Below the pieces are notes generated by a model. It searched no databases, had not been told where the DNA came from, and worked only from the letters and a program-made list of their open reading frames with translations. This document shows, one piece after another, positions 16,481 to 27,200 of a DNA stretch of 45,945 nt. Numbering within the stretch: position 1 is the stretch's first letter; each line of letters opens with the position of its first letter. Source of the stretch: a virus; IMG/VR virus record IMGVR_UViG_3300036766_000522, positions 1 to 45,945 of that record; one strand, 5' to 3'. The position numbers were made by a program, and so were the translations under genes.

Positions 16481-17425
16481 TCAGGTCTGGGAAGGCCGAC
16501 CCATCGTACGGGGATGCGGGATGCCGAACTCTTGAAGGTAGCGATCGATTGTGGTGTGAGACTGCCCCAACTCCTTCGCCATACGCCTGATGGGGACACC
16601 TCGGCTCGCCATCTCCCGAAGAAGCTCCTCAGGCAACGCCTTCCTGACCTGATAGTGGGCTCCCTGGAAGCCGAAATTCAGCTTGTACTGCATGCACTCA
16701 GGCATGTGCGGCTTCACCAAGGAAATGAACAAGTGGGCCTGATCCTCTCCTTCGAAGATAAAATCTCCTGTGTTGCCTTTGCGAGGAGCCCAACGTGGTT
16801 TGAGGCTGAATTTGGCGAAAATCTCGTAGGCGATTTCTAGACTCCGGGCGTTCATCCCGAACGTGATGTGGGGCCACCACTGGGCTGAGCCGTCGTCCAG
16901 GAACCACACCGCGAGAGCAAGCGCATCTACATAGTCCTTGATCTTGGCATCGAGACGCTTGGGGCCGCTCTCATCATAGAAGAGGGTCTGCCACTTGTTG
17001 AGACTCTGATGACTGACCGTGTGAAACCGCCACCCAGGGAAGTCCCCCGCCTCAGTGTGCCAGATGACCGGTTTCATGGGCTCTTTCACCCAAACACCCC
17101 ACTCGGAAAGCTTCCATCCGAGATACTTCTTCTGCGCCTCAGAATGATTCTCCTGATACCGGGAAGCATTCACGGTACGGGAAAGCCGACCGTCCCCCAA
17201 CATAGAGCCGACCAGAATAGACCGTAGGCGCCCTTCAATGGGCAGGACTTCATGCCGGTCGGTTCGACCAATGGTCTCGATACCAAAGTGGTGCCTCCAC
17301 GAACGGACTCGTTTGAGAGTAGCGCACTTGCCTAGGTACTCGACGATGGCTTCGTCCGTGAGCTTCTCTTCGAGGTAAAGATGACGGAGTTCTTCGTGAG
17401 GAATAGGACATTGAATGCGCTTCAT
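16481..17425 (-). CDS. LAGLIDADG homing endonuclease, free-standing
   Basis: The 314-residue protein has two LAGLIDADG-type motifs, ILVGSMLGDGRL (about 69-80) and ALAVWFLDDGSAQ (about 169-181). The acidic residues D78 and D176/D177 would be catalytic, so a single chain could fold as a pseudo-dimer and cut a long asymmetric site. An N-terminal segment (EEKLTDEAIVEYLGKCATLKRVRSW) and a C-terminal segment (VPIRRMAKELGQSHTTIDRYL) both look like helix-turn-helix modules. It is not inside an intron or intein that I can see. It sits just past the capsid terminator with an AT-rich leader and no clear ribosome-binding site, consistent with insertion of a mobile gene. Confidence 0.85.
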   Translation of the reverse strand: MKRIQCPIPHEELRHLYLEEKLTDEAIVEYLGKCATLKRVRSWRHHFGIETIGRTDRHEVLPIEGRLRSILVGSMLGDGRLSRTVNASRYQENHSEAQKKYLGWKLSEWGVWVKEPMKPVIWHTEAGDFPGWRFHTVSHQSLNKWQTLFYDESGPKRLDAKIKDYVDALALAVWFLDDGSAQWWPHITFGMNARSLEIAYEIFAKFSLKPRWAPRKGNTGDFIFEGEDQAHLFISLVKPHMPECMQYKLNFGFQGAHYQVRKALPEELLREMASRGVPIRRMAKELGQSHTTIDRYLQEFGIPHPRTMGRPSQT

Positions 17426-17459
17426 TAGTGTTAAGATAACAGCTAATCAGGACATTAGC
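17425..17459. promoter_or_regulatory. Paired palindromes at the endonuclease start
   Basis: Two overlapping inverted repeats in AT-rich DNA. The first is TTAG-t-GTTA-aga-TAAC-ag-CTAA (17425-17446). The second is GCTAAT-caggac-ATTAGC (17442-17459). The first touches the endonuclease start codon (17425-17423). They look like an operator or leader hairpins controlling the gene. Confidence 0.45.
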
Positions 17460-17470
17460 AAATACAAAAG

Positions 17471-17509
17471 CAGAAGGCCGGTGCTCCCTTGCGGAAGACC
17501 GGCCTTCTG
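17471..17509 (-). terminator. Terminator after the major capsid gene
   Basis: A perfect 12-base stem, CAGAAGGCCGGT at 17471-17482 paired with 17498-17509, with a 15-base loop. On the minus strand it is followed by CTTTTGTATTT. It lies 28 bases after the capsid stop and separates the capsid block from the endonuclease. Confidence 0.85.
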
Positions 17510-17536
17510 AATCAGCCTATTTCTAGGCAGCTTCTA

Positions 17537-18415
17537 CTACATGCGGGTGACAACGAGGCGGGTGAGCCCGCGCGGGTTGAAGGCGCCGATGCCGATATTT
17601 TCAAAACATGAAAATCCGATCGTGCGGGCCTTCGGGTCGTCGGCCGAGAGGACCGTCAGCTCCGTACGGACCGGGAACCGGCCGAAGTTCTCGGGCTCGG
17701 CGCACACGTACACGAACCCGACCGGCACGAGACGGCTCGTGATGATCTGCGCACCCCAGAGGACGGCCTGGAGGCCCGTCTTGAGGAGGGTCGCCTGGCT
17801 CTCGATGTCCAGGATGTCGCGCCCGAACTTACGGATATCCGCATAGTCCGTGGCGTTCATGTAGATGCGAGCCACGCGAAGGTCGTGGCGCTCGATCTCG
17901 GCGAAGGCATCCGCGAGGACGCTCGGCGAGATCGGGGCAACCACGGCCACGTCGGGGTTCGTCTGACCCGGGAGGGTGTCGAAGCCCGAGACCGCGATGC
18001 TGTCGAGAATCGCGAAGACGCGCTCGTCCTCGGCGGCCTGGATCTGCGCCTTCGCGAGATCCTGGGACCGCTCGATGAGGTCGAAGCGACGCTCCTTGAT
18101 CTGGGTGAGCGGGATCTCGGGGTTCGAGGCGACCTCGAACAGCGGGAAGATCACGCGGCGCGGCTTCTGAATGGCGAGGATGTTCTCGCCCTCTTCGCCG
18201 ACCACGAAGGCCGTGACCTCGGGATCCTTGTCGTAGATCGGAAGCGCACCGTCGGGGAGTTGCTCCACGAGGAACGTCTTGCGACCGACCGCCGTGTAGT
18301 CACGGCGGAGACGGAGGGGTTGGATCATCGATGCTGCGAGCTTCGCGCGGCCTGCGGCCGTCTTGATGTACTCGCTGATGATCTGCTGCTTGGTTTCGTT
18401 GGAAACTTGGCTCAT
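17537..18415 (-). CDS. Major capsid protein (HK97 fold)
   Basis: The main shell protein by sequence pattern and position. The 292-residue chain has an N-arm (TAAGRAKLAASMIQPLR) and an E-loop-like stretch (FLVEQLPDGALPIYDKD). Next comes a long spine helix (QDLAKAQIQAAEDERVFAIL, about 118-137). The A-domain includes YMNATDYADIRKF and GFVYVCAEPENFGRFPVRTELTVL, and the C-terminus is SCFENIGIGAFNPRG. Length fits a compact HK97 fold. It has GAGGAG before the ATG and its own strong terminator, consistent with high expression. The candidate decoration, scaffold and protease genes lie directly upstream. No long cleaved delta domain is visible, which fits a separate scaffold. Confidence 0.85.
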   Translation of the reverse strand: MSQVSNETKQQIISEYIKTAAGRAKLAASMIQPLRLRRDYTAVGRKTFLVEQLPDGALPIYDKDPEVTAFVVGEEGENILAIQKPRRVIFPLFEVASNPEIPLTQIKERRFDLIERSQDLAKAQIQAAEDERVFAILDSIAVSGFDTLPGQTNPDVAVVAPISPSVLADAFAEIERHDLRVARIYMNATDYADIRKFGRDILDIESQATLLKTGLQAVLWGAQIITSRLVPVGFVYVCAEPENFGRFPVRTELTVLSADDPKARTIGFSCFENIGIGAFNPRGLTRLVVTRM

Positions 18416-18452
18416 GACTTTTCTGGGCTCCTCTTTCTTCTTGTCCGTGTGA

Positions 18453-19109
18453 TCAGACGCGGAGGTCGACCACGAGGAGCGAGCTGTTGGCGTCCGGAGC
18501 GACCTTCACCACACCGAGCTTGGTGACGTAGACCGCTGTGGCGGCGTTGGTGCCCACGTTCTGGGCAGCGACCTGGAACTCGTAGGCATCGAGGATCTGG
18601 CTCGTGACGAGACCATTGACCGATGCGACGAGCTGATCACCAGGGTTGTACGTGATCGGCGTGCCGTTGCCGGAGCCGTTCAGGTTCTGGTTCTTGGTCT
18701 CGTAGACCGAGAGGGCGAGGCAGGATCCGCTGCCGCAGACGTACGGCCCACGACCCGAGGCCACGCCGGGCGTGTTCTCGAAGGCGTTGCCGATGGCGTC
18801 GTTGATGAAGATCCCGAGGGGCTTGCAACCCGCCGTGTAGGCCGCCGTGTTCGGGCCGCCGTGGAAGCCGTTGCCGAAGTCCGGCCGCGTGAACGCGACC
18901 GTGCCGCCGAGAACACCGACTTTGGTGACCGACGCGAGGGTGGTGGACTTGAGGCCAGCTCCGGTGCCCAGACAGGGGTTGGCTTGCGTGAACGCATCCG
19001 GCGTCAGAATGCCCTGAGCATTGCGAGTGACGACGTGGAGGAGTTGAACGCGAGCCGATGTTTCCCTGAAGTCACCCGAGCCCTGGCCGCCGATAGCGAA
19101 GCTGCTCAT
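18453..19109 (-). CDS. Probable capsid decoration or minor head protein
   Basis: The 218-residue protein is rich in Gly, Ala, Ser, Thr and Asn with many short beta strands (VTKVGVLGGTVAF, LVVDLRV) and few charged residues. This is typical of beta-sandwich virion surface proteins. It has four cysteines, two close together in YVCGSGSCLAL. Its place immediately upstream of the capsid gene matches where many phages encode decoration proteins. That role is inferred from position and composition. The start at ATG 19109 is preceded by AAGGAT. Confidence 0.65.
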   Translation of the reverse strand: MSSFAIGGQGSGDFRETSARVQLLHVVTRNAQGILTPDAFTQANPCLGTGAGLKSTTLASVTKVGVLGGTVAFTRPDFGNGFHGGPNTAAYTAGCKPLGIFINDAIGNAFENTPGVASGRGPYVCGSGSCLALSVYETKNQNLNGSGNGTPITYNPGDQLVASVNGLVTSQILDAYEFQVAAQNVGTNAATAVYVTKLGVVKVAPDANSSLLVVDLRV

Positions 19110-19198
19110 GTTGTATCCTTGCTCCGTTGTGGGGGGCGTGTGCTTGGTACTTCAAATCTGATCTGATCTGGGCACCGGCTAACCTGCCGGAGAAGGAT

Positions 19199-20533
<1,335 letters not shown>

Positions 20534-20580
20534 GATCAGGTTCACCTTTCCTCGTAGGCAGAGGTCTTATAGAAAGAGAA

Positions 20581-22086
20581 TCACAACCCCAAGGCGTACA
20601 AACGCCCTTTGGTGATTAGAGCCATCCGCTCGGAGTCGCTGATGTCTCGGCCCATGACCTCTCGGCACTGCCGGAGGTACGCTTGCTCATTTGCATCTTG
20701 AGGAAGACCGCCAACTGCGACGATCGCCCCGTAAACACGGCTTTCTCCAGCAACTCGGCGACGGTCTTGAGCCGTGTCGAGGAGCCTGGAGAGAGCCAAA
20801 ATCTCACGCCCCGAAAGGGCCTTGGACGCTGCAACAGCCTTCCAGCCACCAGAACGATATAGAATCATCCCGAGAAGAAGTTTTTTTGCAGCCGTCCGAT
20901 TTCCCCCAACCGATGCCAAAACAGCCTTGCCGATCTTGGCCCACGTGGGGTTCTTCAAAGCAGACTTGATGAGGGAGTCGTTTCGGTTCTCTTCGACCGG
21001 GCCCGACTCATCCTGATTCATCTCGCCGCGAACCTTTTCGATAGCCTTCTCACGAAGAAGATCGACAAGATCACTTACGGCCTTCGAGATCGGATCGCTG
21101 TCTTTCTTGGGTTTCTCTTTCTCAGCTTGGTCTTCGGGAGCACCGGGAGCGAGAGGATCCTCTTGGGATTGTTTTGGGATCGACGACCCCAAAGAAAACG
21201 CCGCCTTTGACATACGGTCGACCGAAGAAATGCGGGGAGGCTCGGAGAAAGCAATTGCCATCTTCTGCCCGACGCCTGCCATCTCCTGTTCTTCGGCCGA
21301 AAGGATGTTACGAAGCACTGCGCCTGTGAACGCAGGGTTTGCGACCCAACTGGCCTCGATGAACTTGACCGAACCAGGCTCCTCACTGAGGTGACCACAC
21401 AGCTCGGCAATCTTCCGCTTCTTGCCCCACTCGTCGATCCAATCGTTGCCCTTGAAGTAACGAATGTGGTTGCAGAGTTGGGTTTCGTCGTACGCGACGT
21501 TGCCACACTTCGTGCAGGTTGTGAACTCGACCTGGCAACCCATTGAAAGGGTGTTGAGCTGGTTGCTCGAAATTGCCGAGATGAGGGGCCGATGACGTCG
21601 ATTCGTAGCGATGAGCAAGTCGACGTAGATCGAATCCCCAACGTCACGAGCCGCTGCATCAATGATCTTCCCCTTGGACATCTCGGGGATCTGGATGTGC
21701 TCAACGTAGTTCTCGCCACCGATGAAAGTGCGGAAGCATGCGAGCAGAAGGTTGCGCTCCCAGGCGTCGTTGTTGTTGTTGATGTACTTCGACGTATCGG
21801 GAGTGATGAGCCAGTCGGCGTACTTGCGGTCGATCTGGAACCCATCAAAGATCTGCTTGCCAAGAGGTGCAGCGCTCTTCTCTGCATCGACTGAAGCGAT
21901 GATCGTGATGTGGGTGAGCAGGAATTCCTTGGGGCTAAACTCCTGGAGTACAACCTTCGCGGCCTTCCTGGAATCGAACGCGAACTTGAGGGAGTCCTGC
22001 GTCGCCAGATGCCGCACCTCGTCCCAACCGGTGAAATTGATGTCCGGCTTGACGACAGCAGCTTTGGCAAACTTGCGGAAGGCCAT
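20581..22086 (-). CDS. Probable prohead (capsid maturation) protease with zinc-knuckle insert
   Basis: The 501-residue protein has a layout like phage head proteases: a beta-rich N-terminal domain, NYVEHIQIPEMSKGKIID (about 127-143, candidate catalytic H130), a beta hairpin, then NTLSMGC (178-184, candidate nucleophile S181), and SFIEASWV-like KFIEASWVANPAFTGA (241-256). Directly after the serine lies a CxxC...CxH knuckle (C191, C194, C205, H207) likely to bind zinc. The C-terminal half is acidic and helical and could act as an internal scaffold or be cleaved off. Position before scaffold and capsid genes agrees. The catalytic residues are proposed by pattern, not by alignment. Confidence 0.6.
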   Translation of the reverse strand: MAFRKFAKAAVVKPDINFTGWDEVRHLATQDSLKFAFDSRKAAKVVLQEFSPKEFLLTHITIIASVDAEKSAAPLGKQIFDGFQIDRKYADWLITPDTSKYINNNNDAWERNLLLACFRTFIGGENYVEHIQIPEMSKGKIIDAAARDVGDSIYVDLLIATNRRHRPLISAISSNQLNTLSMGCQVEFTTCTKCGNVAYDETQLCNHIRYFKGNDWIDEWGKKRKIAELCGHLSEEPGSVKFIEASWVANPAFTGAVLRNILSAEEQEMAGVGQKMAIAFSEPPRISSVDRMSKAAFSLGSSIPKQSQEDPLAPGAPEDQAEKEKPKKDSDPISKAVSDLVDLLREKAIEKVRGEMNQDESGPVEENRNDSLIKSALKNPTWAKIGKAVLASVGGNRTAAKKLLLGMILYRSGGWKAVAASKALSGREILALSRLLDTAQDRRRVAGESRVYGAIVAVGGLPQDANEQAYLRQCREVMGRDISDSERMALITKGRLYALGL

Positions 22087-22090
22087 GGTC

Positions 22091-22435
22091 TTACTTGAGC
22101 CCCATCCGAAGGAAGGCGCTGTTCATGTTGTCGTAGGCTTCGACGATCTGCTCAGCGACTAGATGCCCCTTTTGAAGGAGAGTCCGCATCTCATCGATAT
22201 GCTGCTGAGGGGCATGCCGGTTCAAACCCTCGGCAGCCTTTGAATCAAGCCACTCCTCATCGCTGGAAACCATCTTCTCGATCTCACCAAGCAGATGGAT
22301 AGGCTTGAAGTTGGGACGACCCGTAGCGAACTCGTCCCACTTTTCGACTTCTTGGGCAAGAGCTGCCATGGGGGCGTTGTACTGCCCGGCAGTCTTCCAA
22401 CGGGGATCTGAGGCGGCTATTGTGTGACCGGCCAT
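22091..22435 (-). CDS. Hypothetical protein, 114 aa
   Basis: It starts at ATG 22435, overlapping the preceding stop. It is helix-rich and contains DPRWKTAGQYNAPMAALAQE near the N-terminus, a sequence start that resembles the next upstream gene (NDRRWKTAATKE). The pair may be diverged duplicates. The C-terminal half (HIDEMRTLLQKGHLVAEQIV) is an amphipathic helix. No family is recognised. It probably serves head assembly given its neighbours, but nothing in the sequence shows that. Confidence 0.7.
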   Translation of the reverse strand: MAGHTIAASDPRWKTAGQYNAPMAALAQEVEKWDEFATGRPNFKPIHLLGEIEKMVSSDEEWLDSKAAEGLNRHAPQQHIDEMRTLLQKGHLVAEQIVEAYDNMNSAFLRMGLK

Positions 22436-22767
22436 CAGGGGCTCCTCTTCGAAGCGCTCTTCTTGAGGTCTCGTGCCAAATGCTCCATTCGGCGGGCGGC
22501 ATTCCCAATCGCGTGATCAAGCGCGTACAGCGCATCCTTGGTCTCTTTGACCAGCGGATTGGCGTACATATCCTGGACGACAAGCCCCGTGGCATCATCG
22601 TAGGCATCTTGAAGCATGTCCTGATCGGCACGAAGCTGAACGCGGCTTGCAAAGAAACGATCGGCACCCTCAAAAAGGCGTTCGATCATCTGCTCCTTTG
22701 TGAGCTTGGCGCCACCTTCTTTCGTGGCAGCGGTCTTCCATCGCCTGTCATTGACATGAATCGACAT
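22435..22767 (-). CDS. Hypothetical helical protein, 110 aa
   Basis: The frame is open further upstream to 22911, but those codons lie over the preceding gene, which ends at 22773. The ATG at 22767 begins MSIHVNDRRWKTAATKEGG and is the likely start. The protein is mostly helical and charged (LTKEQMIERLFEGADRFF; RMEHLARDLKKSASKRSP). The RWKTA segment matches the neighbour at 22091-22435. No known domain. Its stop overlaps the next start (ATGA), so the two are probably translationally coupled. Confidence 0.7.
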   Translation of the reverse strand: MSIHVNDRRWKTAATKEGGAKLTKEQMIERLFEGADRFFASRVQLRADQDMLQDAYDDATGLVVQDMYANPLVKETKDALYALDHAIGNAARRMEHLARDLKKSASKRSP

Positions 22768-22772
22768 GGGAT

Positions 22773-23492
22773 TCACCACGCCACCGGCTCGCCGCCGGGT
22801 CCCATCATGTGCTGCTGGTGAATGAGGAAGAGATCCTTGGGGCATGCCCAAAGCTGATGCCGAGCACCCTCGGACATTGCGTAGGTAGTCTTTCGCATCT
22901 TCGTGCCACACCGTGGGCAGTTCGGCTTGCGACCGTCCAACTCTCCTTGGGTAACACGGTACTGACGATTCTGAGCGACCCAGTAGGCAGACGTTTTCGC
23001 TGCGTGCTGCTGAATCCGCAGATCGATGAGATTCTTCGCGACGAGATAGAACTTGCCCACCTCATCCTTGATAGCTCCGTCAGAAGCCCCTTGGCTCGCG
23101 TACCGCCGCCAGAGTTCGTCATACGCAAGGACTTCACTCGCCTTCCGCAACCACATGCGGGCGAGATCCTTGTGAAACCCCTGGGGTAGTTCGAGCGACC
23201 GCCAAGATTTCGCTTCCGATGCCGACCGTTCCTTCAACGTGTCGTACCCAAGATACGTCTGGTCGAGAGACGGGGGCAAATAGCGCATGAGTGCTGGATT
23301 CACAACCACCAGCTCGTCAGGTAGGACGCGCTCGTTGCCCGAAGGCCACTGCACATCGACCATCCCGAGCCCCTTGTGAACCGCAGTCACCCGACCCACA
23401 AACGGCGAAAGACCACCAGGATCTCCAGGCATGTACTTCTGAACGGTGTCACCCGCCTTAAAGCCATCACAGAGCTGCCAGTAGTCAATCAT
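22773..23492 (-). CDS. SH3/KOW-like plus zinc-ribbon hypothetical protein
   Basis: The 239-residue protein has an N-terminal beta-barrel-like part: FKAGDTVQKYMPG, then FVGRVTAVHKGLGMVDVQW and NERVLPDELVVV (11-64), the pattern of KOW or SH3-like domains. The middle is helical. The C-terminus has NCPRCGTKMRKT (C192, C195), H212 and C217, a zinc-ribbon-like knuckle with one ligand possibly replaced by histidine. It could bind nucleic acid or act as a structural adaptor. No family name is justified. Confidence 0.7.
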   Translation of the reverse strand: MIDYWQLCDGFKAGDTVQKYMPGDPGGLSPFVGRVTAVHKGLGMVDVQWPSGNERVLPDELVVVNPALMRYLPPSLDQTYLGYDTLKERSASEAKSWRSLELPQGFHKDLARMWLRKASEVLAYDELWRRYASQGASDGAIKDEVGKFYLVAKNLIDLRIQQHAAKTSAYWVAQNRQYRVTQGELDGRKPNCPRCGTKMRKTTYAMSEGARHQLWACPKDLFLIHQQHMMGPGGEPVAW

Positions 23493-23501
23493 GAGCTTGA
23501 A

Positions 23502-23870
23502 TCACACGCGAGAATCGAGGATTTTGCCCTTGGAATCGAGCAGATCCACATTCCCGTGGTCGTTGACGAAGTAGATATTCGGGTAGTACCCGTGCTGGTG
23601 CATCCGCTGGTTGATCGCTCGAAGCGCGTCGGCCATATCCGGATGGGATCCCATGTGCTTCCCATCGAAAGACACATCGTAGCCACCCCGACGATTCTCA
23701 CGAATGACCGCGCCGCTCGCCATCTCCTCGCGGGAGAAAGGATCGTCCATCGGTTCGTCTTGTTCAGACGAAGCACGCTTGACGGCGAGAGAGATCTCAG
23801 CGACCTCCCTCGCCATTTCGCGCTGCCCATGCTGCGCCAACGCAGCCGCCACTCGTCGGAGTCGTTCCAT
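23502..23870 (-). CDS. Hypothetical protein, 122 aa
   Basis: The N-terminal half is a helix starting MERLRRVAAALAQHGQREMA, loosely like the RVxARFL start seen in other proteins here. The C-terminal 65 residues look like a small alpha/beta domain: GGYDVSFDGKHMGSHPDMA, a helix ADALRAINQRMHQHG, then NIYFVNDHGNVDLLD. I do not recognise a characterised family. It is closely packed between neighbours (stop at 23502, next start at 23492). Confidence 0.7.
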   Translation of the reverse strand: MERLRRVAAALAQHGQREMAREVAEISLAVKRASSEQDEPMDDPFSREEMASGAVIRENRRGGYDVSFDGKHMGSHPDMADALRAINQRMHQHGYYPNIYFVNDHGNVDLLDSKGKILDSRV

Positions 23871-23876
23871 CTCAGC

Positions 23877-24254
23877 TCACTTGTGGGGCGTGAGCGGGCG
23901 ACCCGTGGTCGAGACGCCGTGAATGACGGCCGAGGACTGGTCGTCCGCGTATGCCTTCATGTACGGCTCGTCGGACTCCGTCTGACGGGGCTGCATCGGG
24001 TTCTTGAAGGTCGCCATGTACTTCTCGTCGGCCTCCTGCTTGACGACCTCGGCCTGGCGTCGCATGAACGACTCCTTGCCGAAGGCAGCCTCTTCGATCT
24101 CGTCAGCCGTCTTGTCGAGGTCGTTGACGACAGCCTTCGCGGTCTCGAAGGGCATCCCCCACGCTTCGTAGTTGGCCTGAATGGTACTGGCCATCTTGTC
24201 GAGACGGGTGAGGACGGTGTTGGCGGCGTCGGCGGCGATTCTGGGCATCGACAT
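23877..24254 (-). CDS. Hypothetical helical protein, 125 aa
   Basis: The first 85 residues are a helical pair (NTVLTRLDKMASTIQANYEA; KAVVNDLDKTADEIEEAAFG), followed by a polar tail ending STTGRPLTPHK that is probably disordered. It starts at ATG 24254, with a second ATG two codons on. No domain is recognised. It sits between the giant repeat protein and small head-region genes. Confidence 0.7.
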   Translation of the reverse strand: MSMPRIAADAANTVLTRLDKMASTIQANYEAWGMPFETAKAVVNDLDKTADEIEEAAFGKESFMRRQAEVVKQEADEKYMATFKNPMQPRQTESDEPYMKAYADDQSSAVIHGVSTTGRPLTPHK

Positions 24255-24296
24255 GTTTCTTCTCCGAAGAAGGTTGCGGAAGTGGGGGCTCTGGGC

Positions 24297-27200
24297 TCAG
24301 CCGAGCTGCTTGATCGTCTGAAGCACGGGCATGAAAGCCGCCCGCTGATTGGGGTTCGACTGCGCGGCCTTGATGACAGCAGCCTTGAGCGTCTTGTAGG
24401 ACGCCTGCTTCTGCTGCTCTTCCTGGCCCTGGCCCTCTTCCTTCTTCTCCTTCATGTGTTCCTTGAAGGCCTCGGGAACTTCCCCTGCACGCTTCGCAGC
24501 GGCCTGAACCTGCTGCTGACCCTGTGTCTGCTCCTCCTGCTCCTCTTCGGCGAGCTTGAAGGCCAGATTGGTGAGATCGAAGGCGATGCCGGGGTTGGAC
24601 TCGGCGATGGTCGAAGCGTACTTGCGGATGCGGGCGGATGCGCTCATGGGACGTTCCTCTCCTGTTGCTTGGGCATAAAGAGATCCGCTCGACGCCTCAC
24701 GGACCGTCAGTAGCGTCTCGGTTTCGGGCTGACCGGCAAGCCGAGCCAGCAAACGATTGTAGAGGGTCGGATGAAGCCCGACCGAGTACTTGCCATCGGC
24801 ATGGTCTCGAATCGCAAGATCAAGGGCGGCCCGGAACTGCGTATCGGGCACGATCCCCTCGATCGATGTCGAGAGCACCGACGACTTGAGCCACTGCTCT
24901 GCGGCGGTCAAGATGCCCTGGAAATCCGCTTCATTGAGGTCTCGGGCGTGGGCTTGTTCCCACCTGGGATAGAGCCCTGGAATCTTCCCAGCCGGGTACG
25001 GCTCGACACCCCAGTAAACAGAGGTCCGGGTCGAGGCAGATTTCGGCAATGATGACGGCTTACCCATCGTCTCTTCGTCCTCACAAGTAGAATACGCGAG
25101 GAAACGGGCAGCCACGCGCTCCGCCGAGGCAGCCTTACGACGCAGAAGCTTGTCCCAGAGCTTCTTACCCATGCCCCGAAGCCCCGCAGGCCCTTTCTGG
25201 GCCTCGTCATACCCGATGGGCTTCGACGGAAGAGGGTCCGGTTCGGGGGGTAGATGGATGCCTTGGGTCTTGAGCCGATCCTCGATTGACATGACGTGTC
25301 TCTGCATGTCTCCTCGATAGGGATGCCCAAGGTCTGCGTTGAACTCCGCCTCAGCCTTGTCGTACGCTTTCTGGTACTTCCGGCGAGCCTTTTCCCGTTT
25401 GGCCTTCAGGTCGTCGAAGACACGCTTCTTCTCATCCCACTCCTGGGCCTCGATCTGCATCATCTGAGGCTCGATCTCGGCTGCCTTTTCAGGAGCAAGG
25501 ATTCGCATCCTATCCATGACCCGATTTCGGAACTTCGCTACGGGATCCAGCGCCCCCCGGTACTCCTCCGGATACTCTTTCTGCTTCCCTTGAAGGAAGT
25601 GCATGGCCTTGAGGAGTTTCGCTGCAAGTCGCTGGGGCGGGTCCCGTTCGTCAATCTGGTCAGGACTATCGCTCGATAGGAACTTGTCCCGTGCGTCAAG
25701 GTAGTCCCGCGCTTGGAAGTAGGCGACGGCAGCCCGTTGCGATGCAGGGTCATGCTTCGTCCGCTCCAACGTCTCCTGAACCACACGATCGCCCAAAGGA
25801 TCTTGTTCCTGGCCCGACTTCATCACCGAATCAAAGATCCCCTGTGCGACAGCGCGAGCCTTATCCGCTTGCTCGTCTGGAGTTCCTTGCTTCTTTGAGA
25901 GCATCGAAGACGCCATCGTTCGAGCAAGATTCTCGGGGATCTGGGATCGTGCCATCAACGACTGCATGACCCGTTCGTGCAACGCAAAACTCGCAGCAAG
26001 CACCGTGTTCCGATGCCCTGCGTACGTGTCTGCTTGCTCCTCGGGAGTAAGGTCATCCCACTTTCGGATCTGCCCTTTCGCGTTACGCCCCTGCGTGGGA
26101 TACGGGATCTCCGCAGGATCGGTCACGTAGAAGGCACGCGCCTTCTCCACTGTAGACTCAATGTCGTTAGGCTTGATCTTAGGAGCTTTGAGCTGATGGA
26201 ACTGGGTAACGATGTCCTTCACATCATCGGGATGAAGGTCCAAAAGACTCACCCTAACCGCGAGTCCTGTACCCATGAAGTTCCGGTTGAGGGCCCCCTT
26301 CGCAGCATCCAATTCATCTTCGGAGACGGGTCGCCGTTCGGGCTCAGGGAGAGGCGGATAGGCCTTCTTCGACGCCGCAATGAGGTCCAAGACCGTCATG
26401 TCCGGCGGAAGCTTCACACCTTGTAGCTCGGGGATGGCCTTGACCACGTCCGTGGTCTTTAGATCGAGCCCAATTAGCCCCCGCAAGATGTCAGAACGAG
26501 GATTCGAAAGGGATCGGAGCACTTTTGCAAGCTCAGGGTCTGCTCCTGCAATTTGCTTCACGAACGTCTCGTGCTCTTGCTCTTTCCCGTGCTTCTGGAA
26601 GTCCTCGTAGAACTCTTTTTTGGCTTCCTCCGGAAGCTTGTTCCATGGGACACGTTTCTTCCCCCAAGGAAGTGGGAATAGCATCGATCCGTCTTTACCA
26701 ACGGTGATACGAGAATCCTGCTCTGCCCATTTTTTGAACGCAGGAGACTTTGAGCCGCCATCGTCTTCCCAAGCTGCAAACTCTTCCTTCTCGGTGAATA
26801 GCTCTGGCTTCGCTTGCACGAACTTCTGCAAGTCACCGATCGTCTTGATCCCCTCCGGAAGCTTCACGCCCGCCATCTCAGGAATGTGTTTCGCGATGGG
26901 GAGCTTCTTGAGGTCTAGCCCCTCCGTCTTGAGCTTTCGAAGACGTCCCGAAAGATCACTCCTAGGATCTAGAAGCTGAGAAATAGCCTCTTTTGCTTCT
27001 GGGTTGTCCTTGACGCTATCGGCAACAGATTCGAGAACCTTGTCGCTTTCGCTTGTGCGCTCGTAGTCCTCGATGATCTCTTGCTGTTGTGCCGGAGGCA
27101 GTTTTTCAAAGGGGGCAAAGTCCCTTGTCTTCTCGTTGTAAAAGCCGATATCTCCTTCCACTTCTTGCGTCGTGGGAAGGTTCTTGAGGTACTTCTTGAG

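Noticed and set aside
16481-17425. Endonuclease as part of an intron or intein
   Set aside because: Neighbouring genes are intact and no split gene, splice motif or intein ends are visible.
11058-19170. GATCTGGG repeated in gaps (11058, 11103, 14155, 19164)
   Set aside because: The same word is also present inside several genes (for example near 15456, 25944, 34500 and 40270), so enrichment is not evident.
22768-22911. N-terminal extension of the 110-residue gene
   Set aside because: It overlaps the zinc-ribbon gene; the ATG at 22767 follows that gene's stop.
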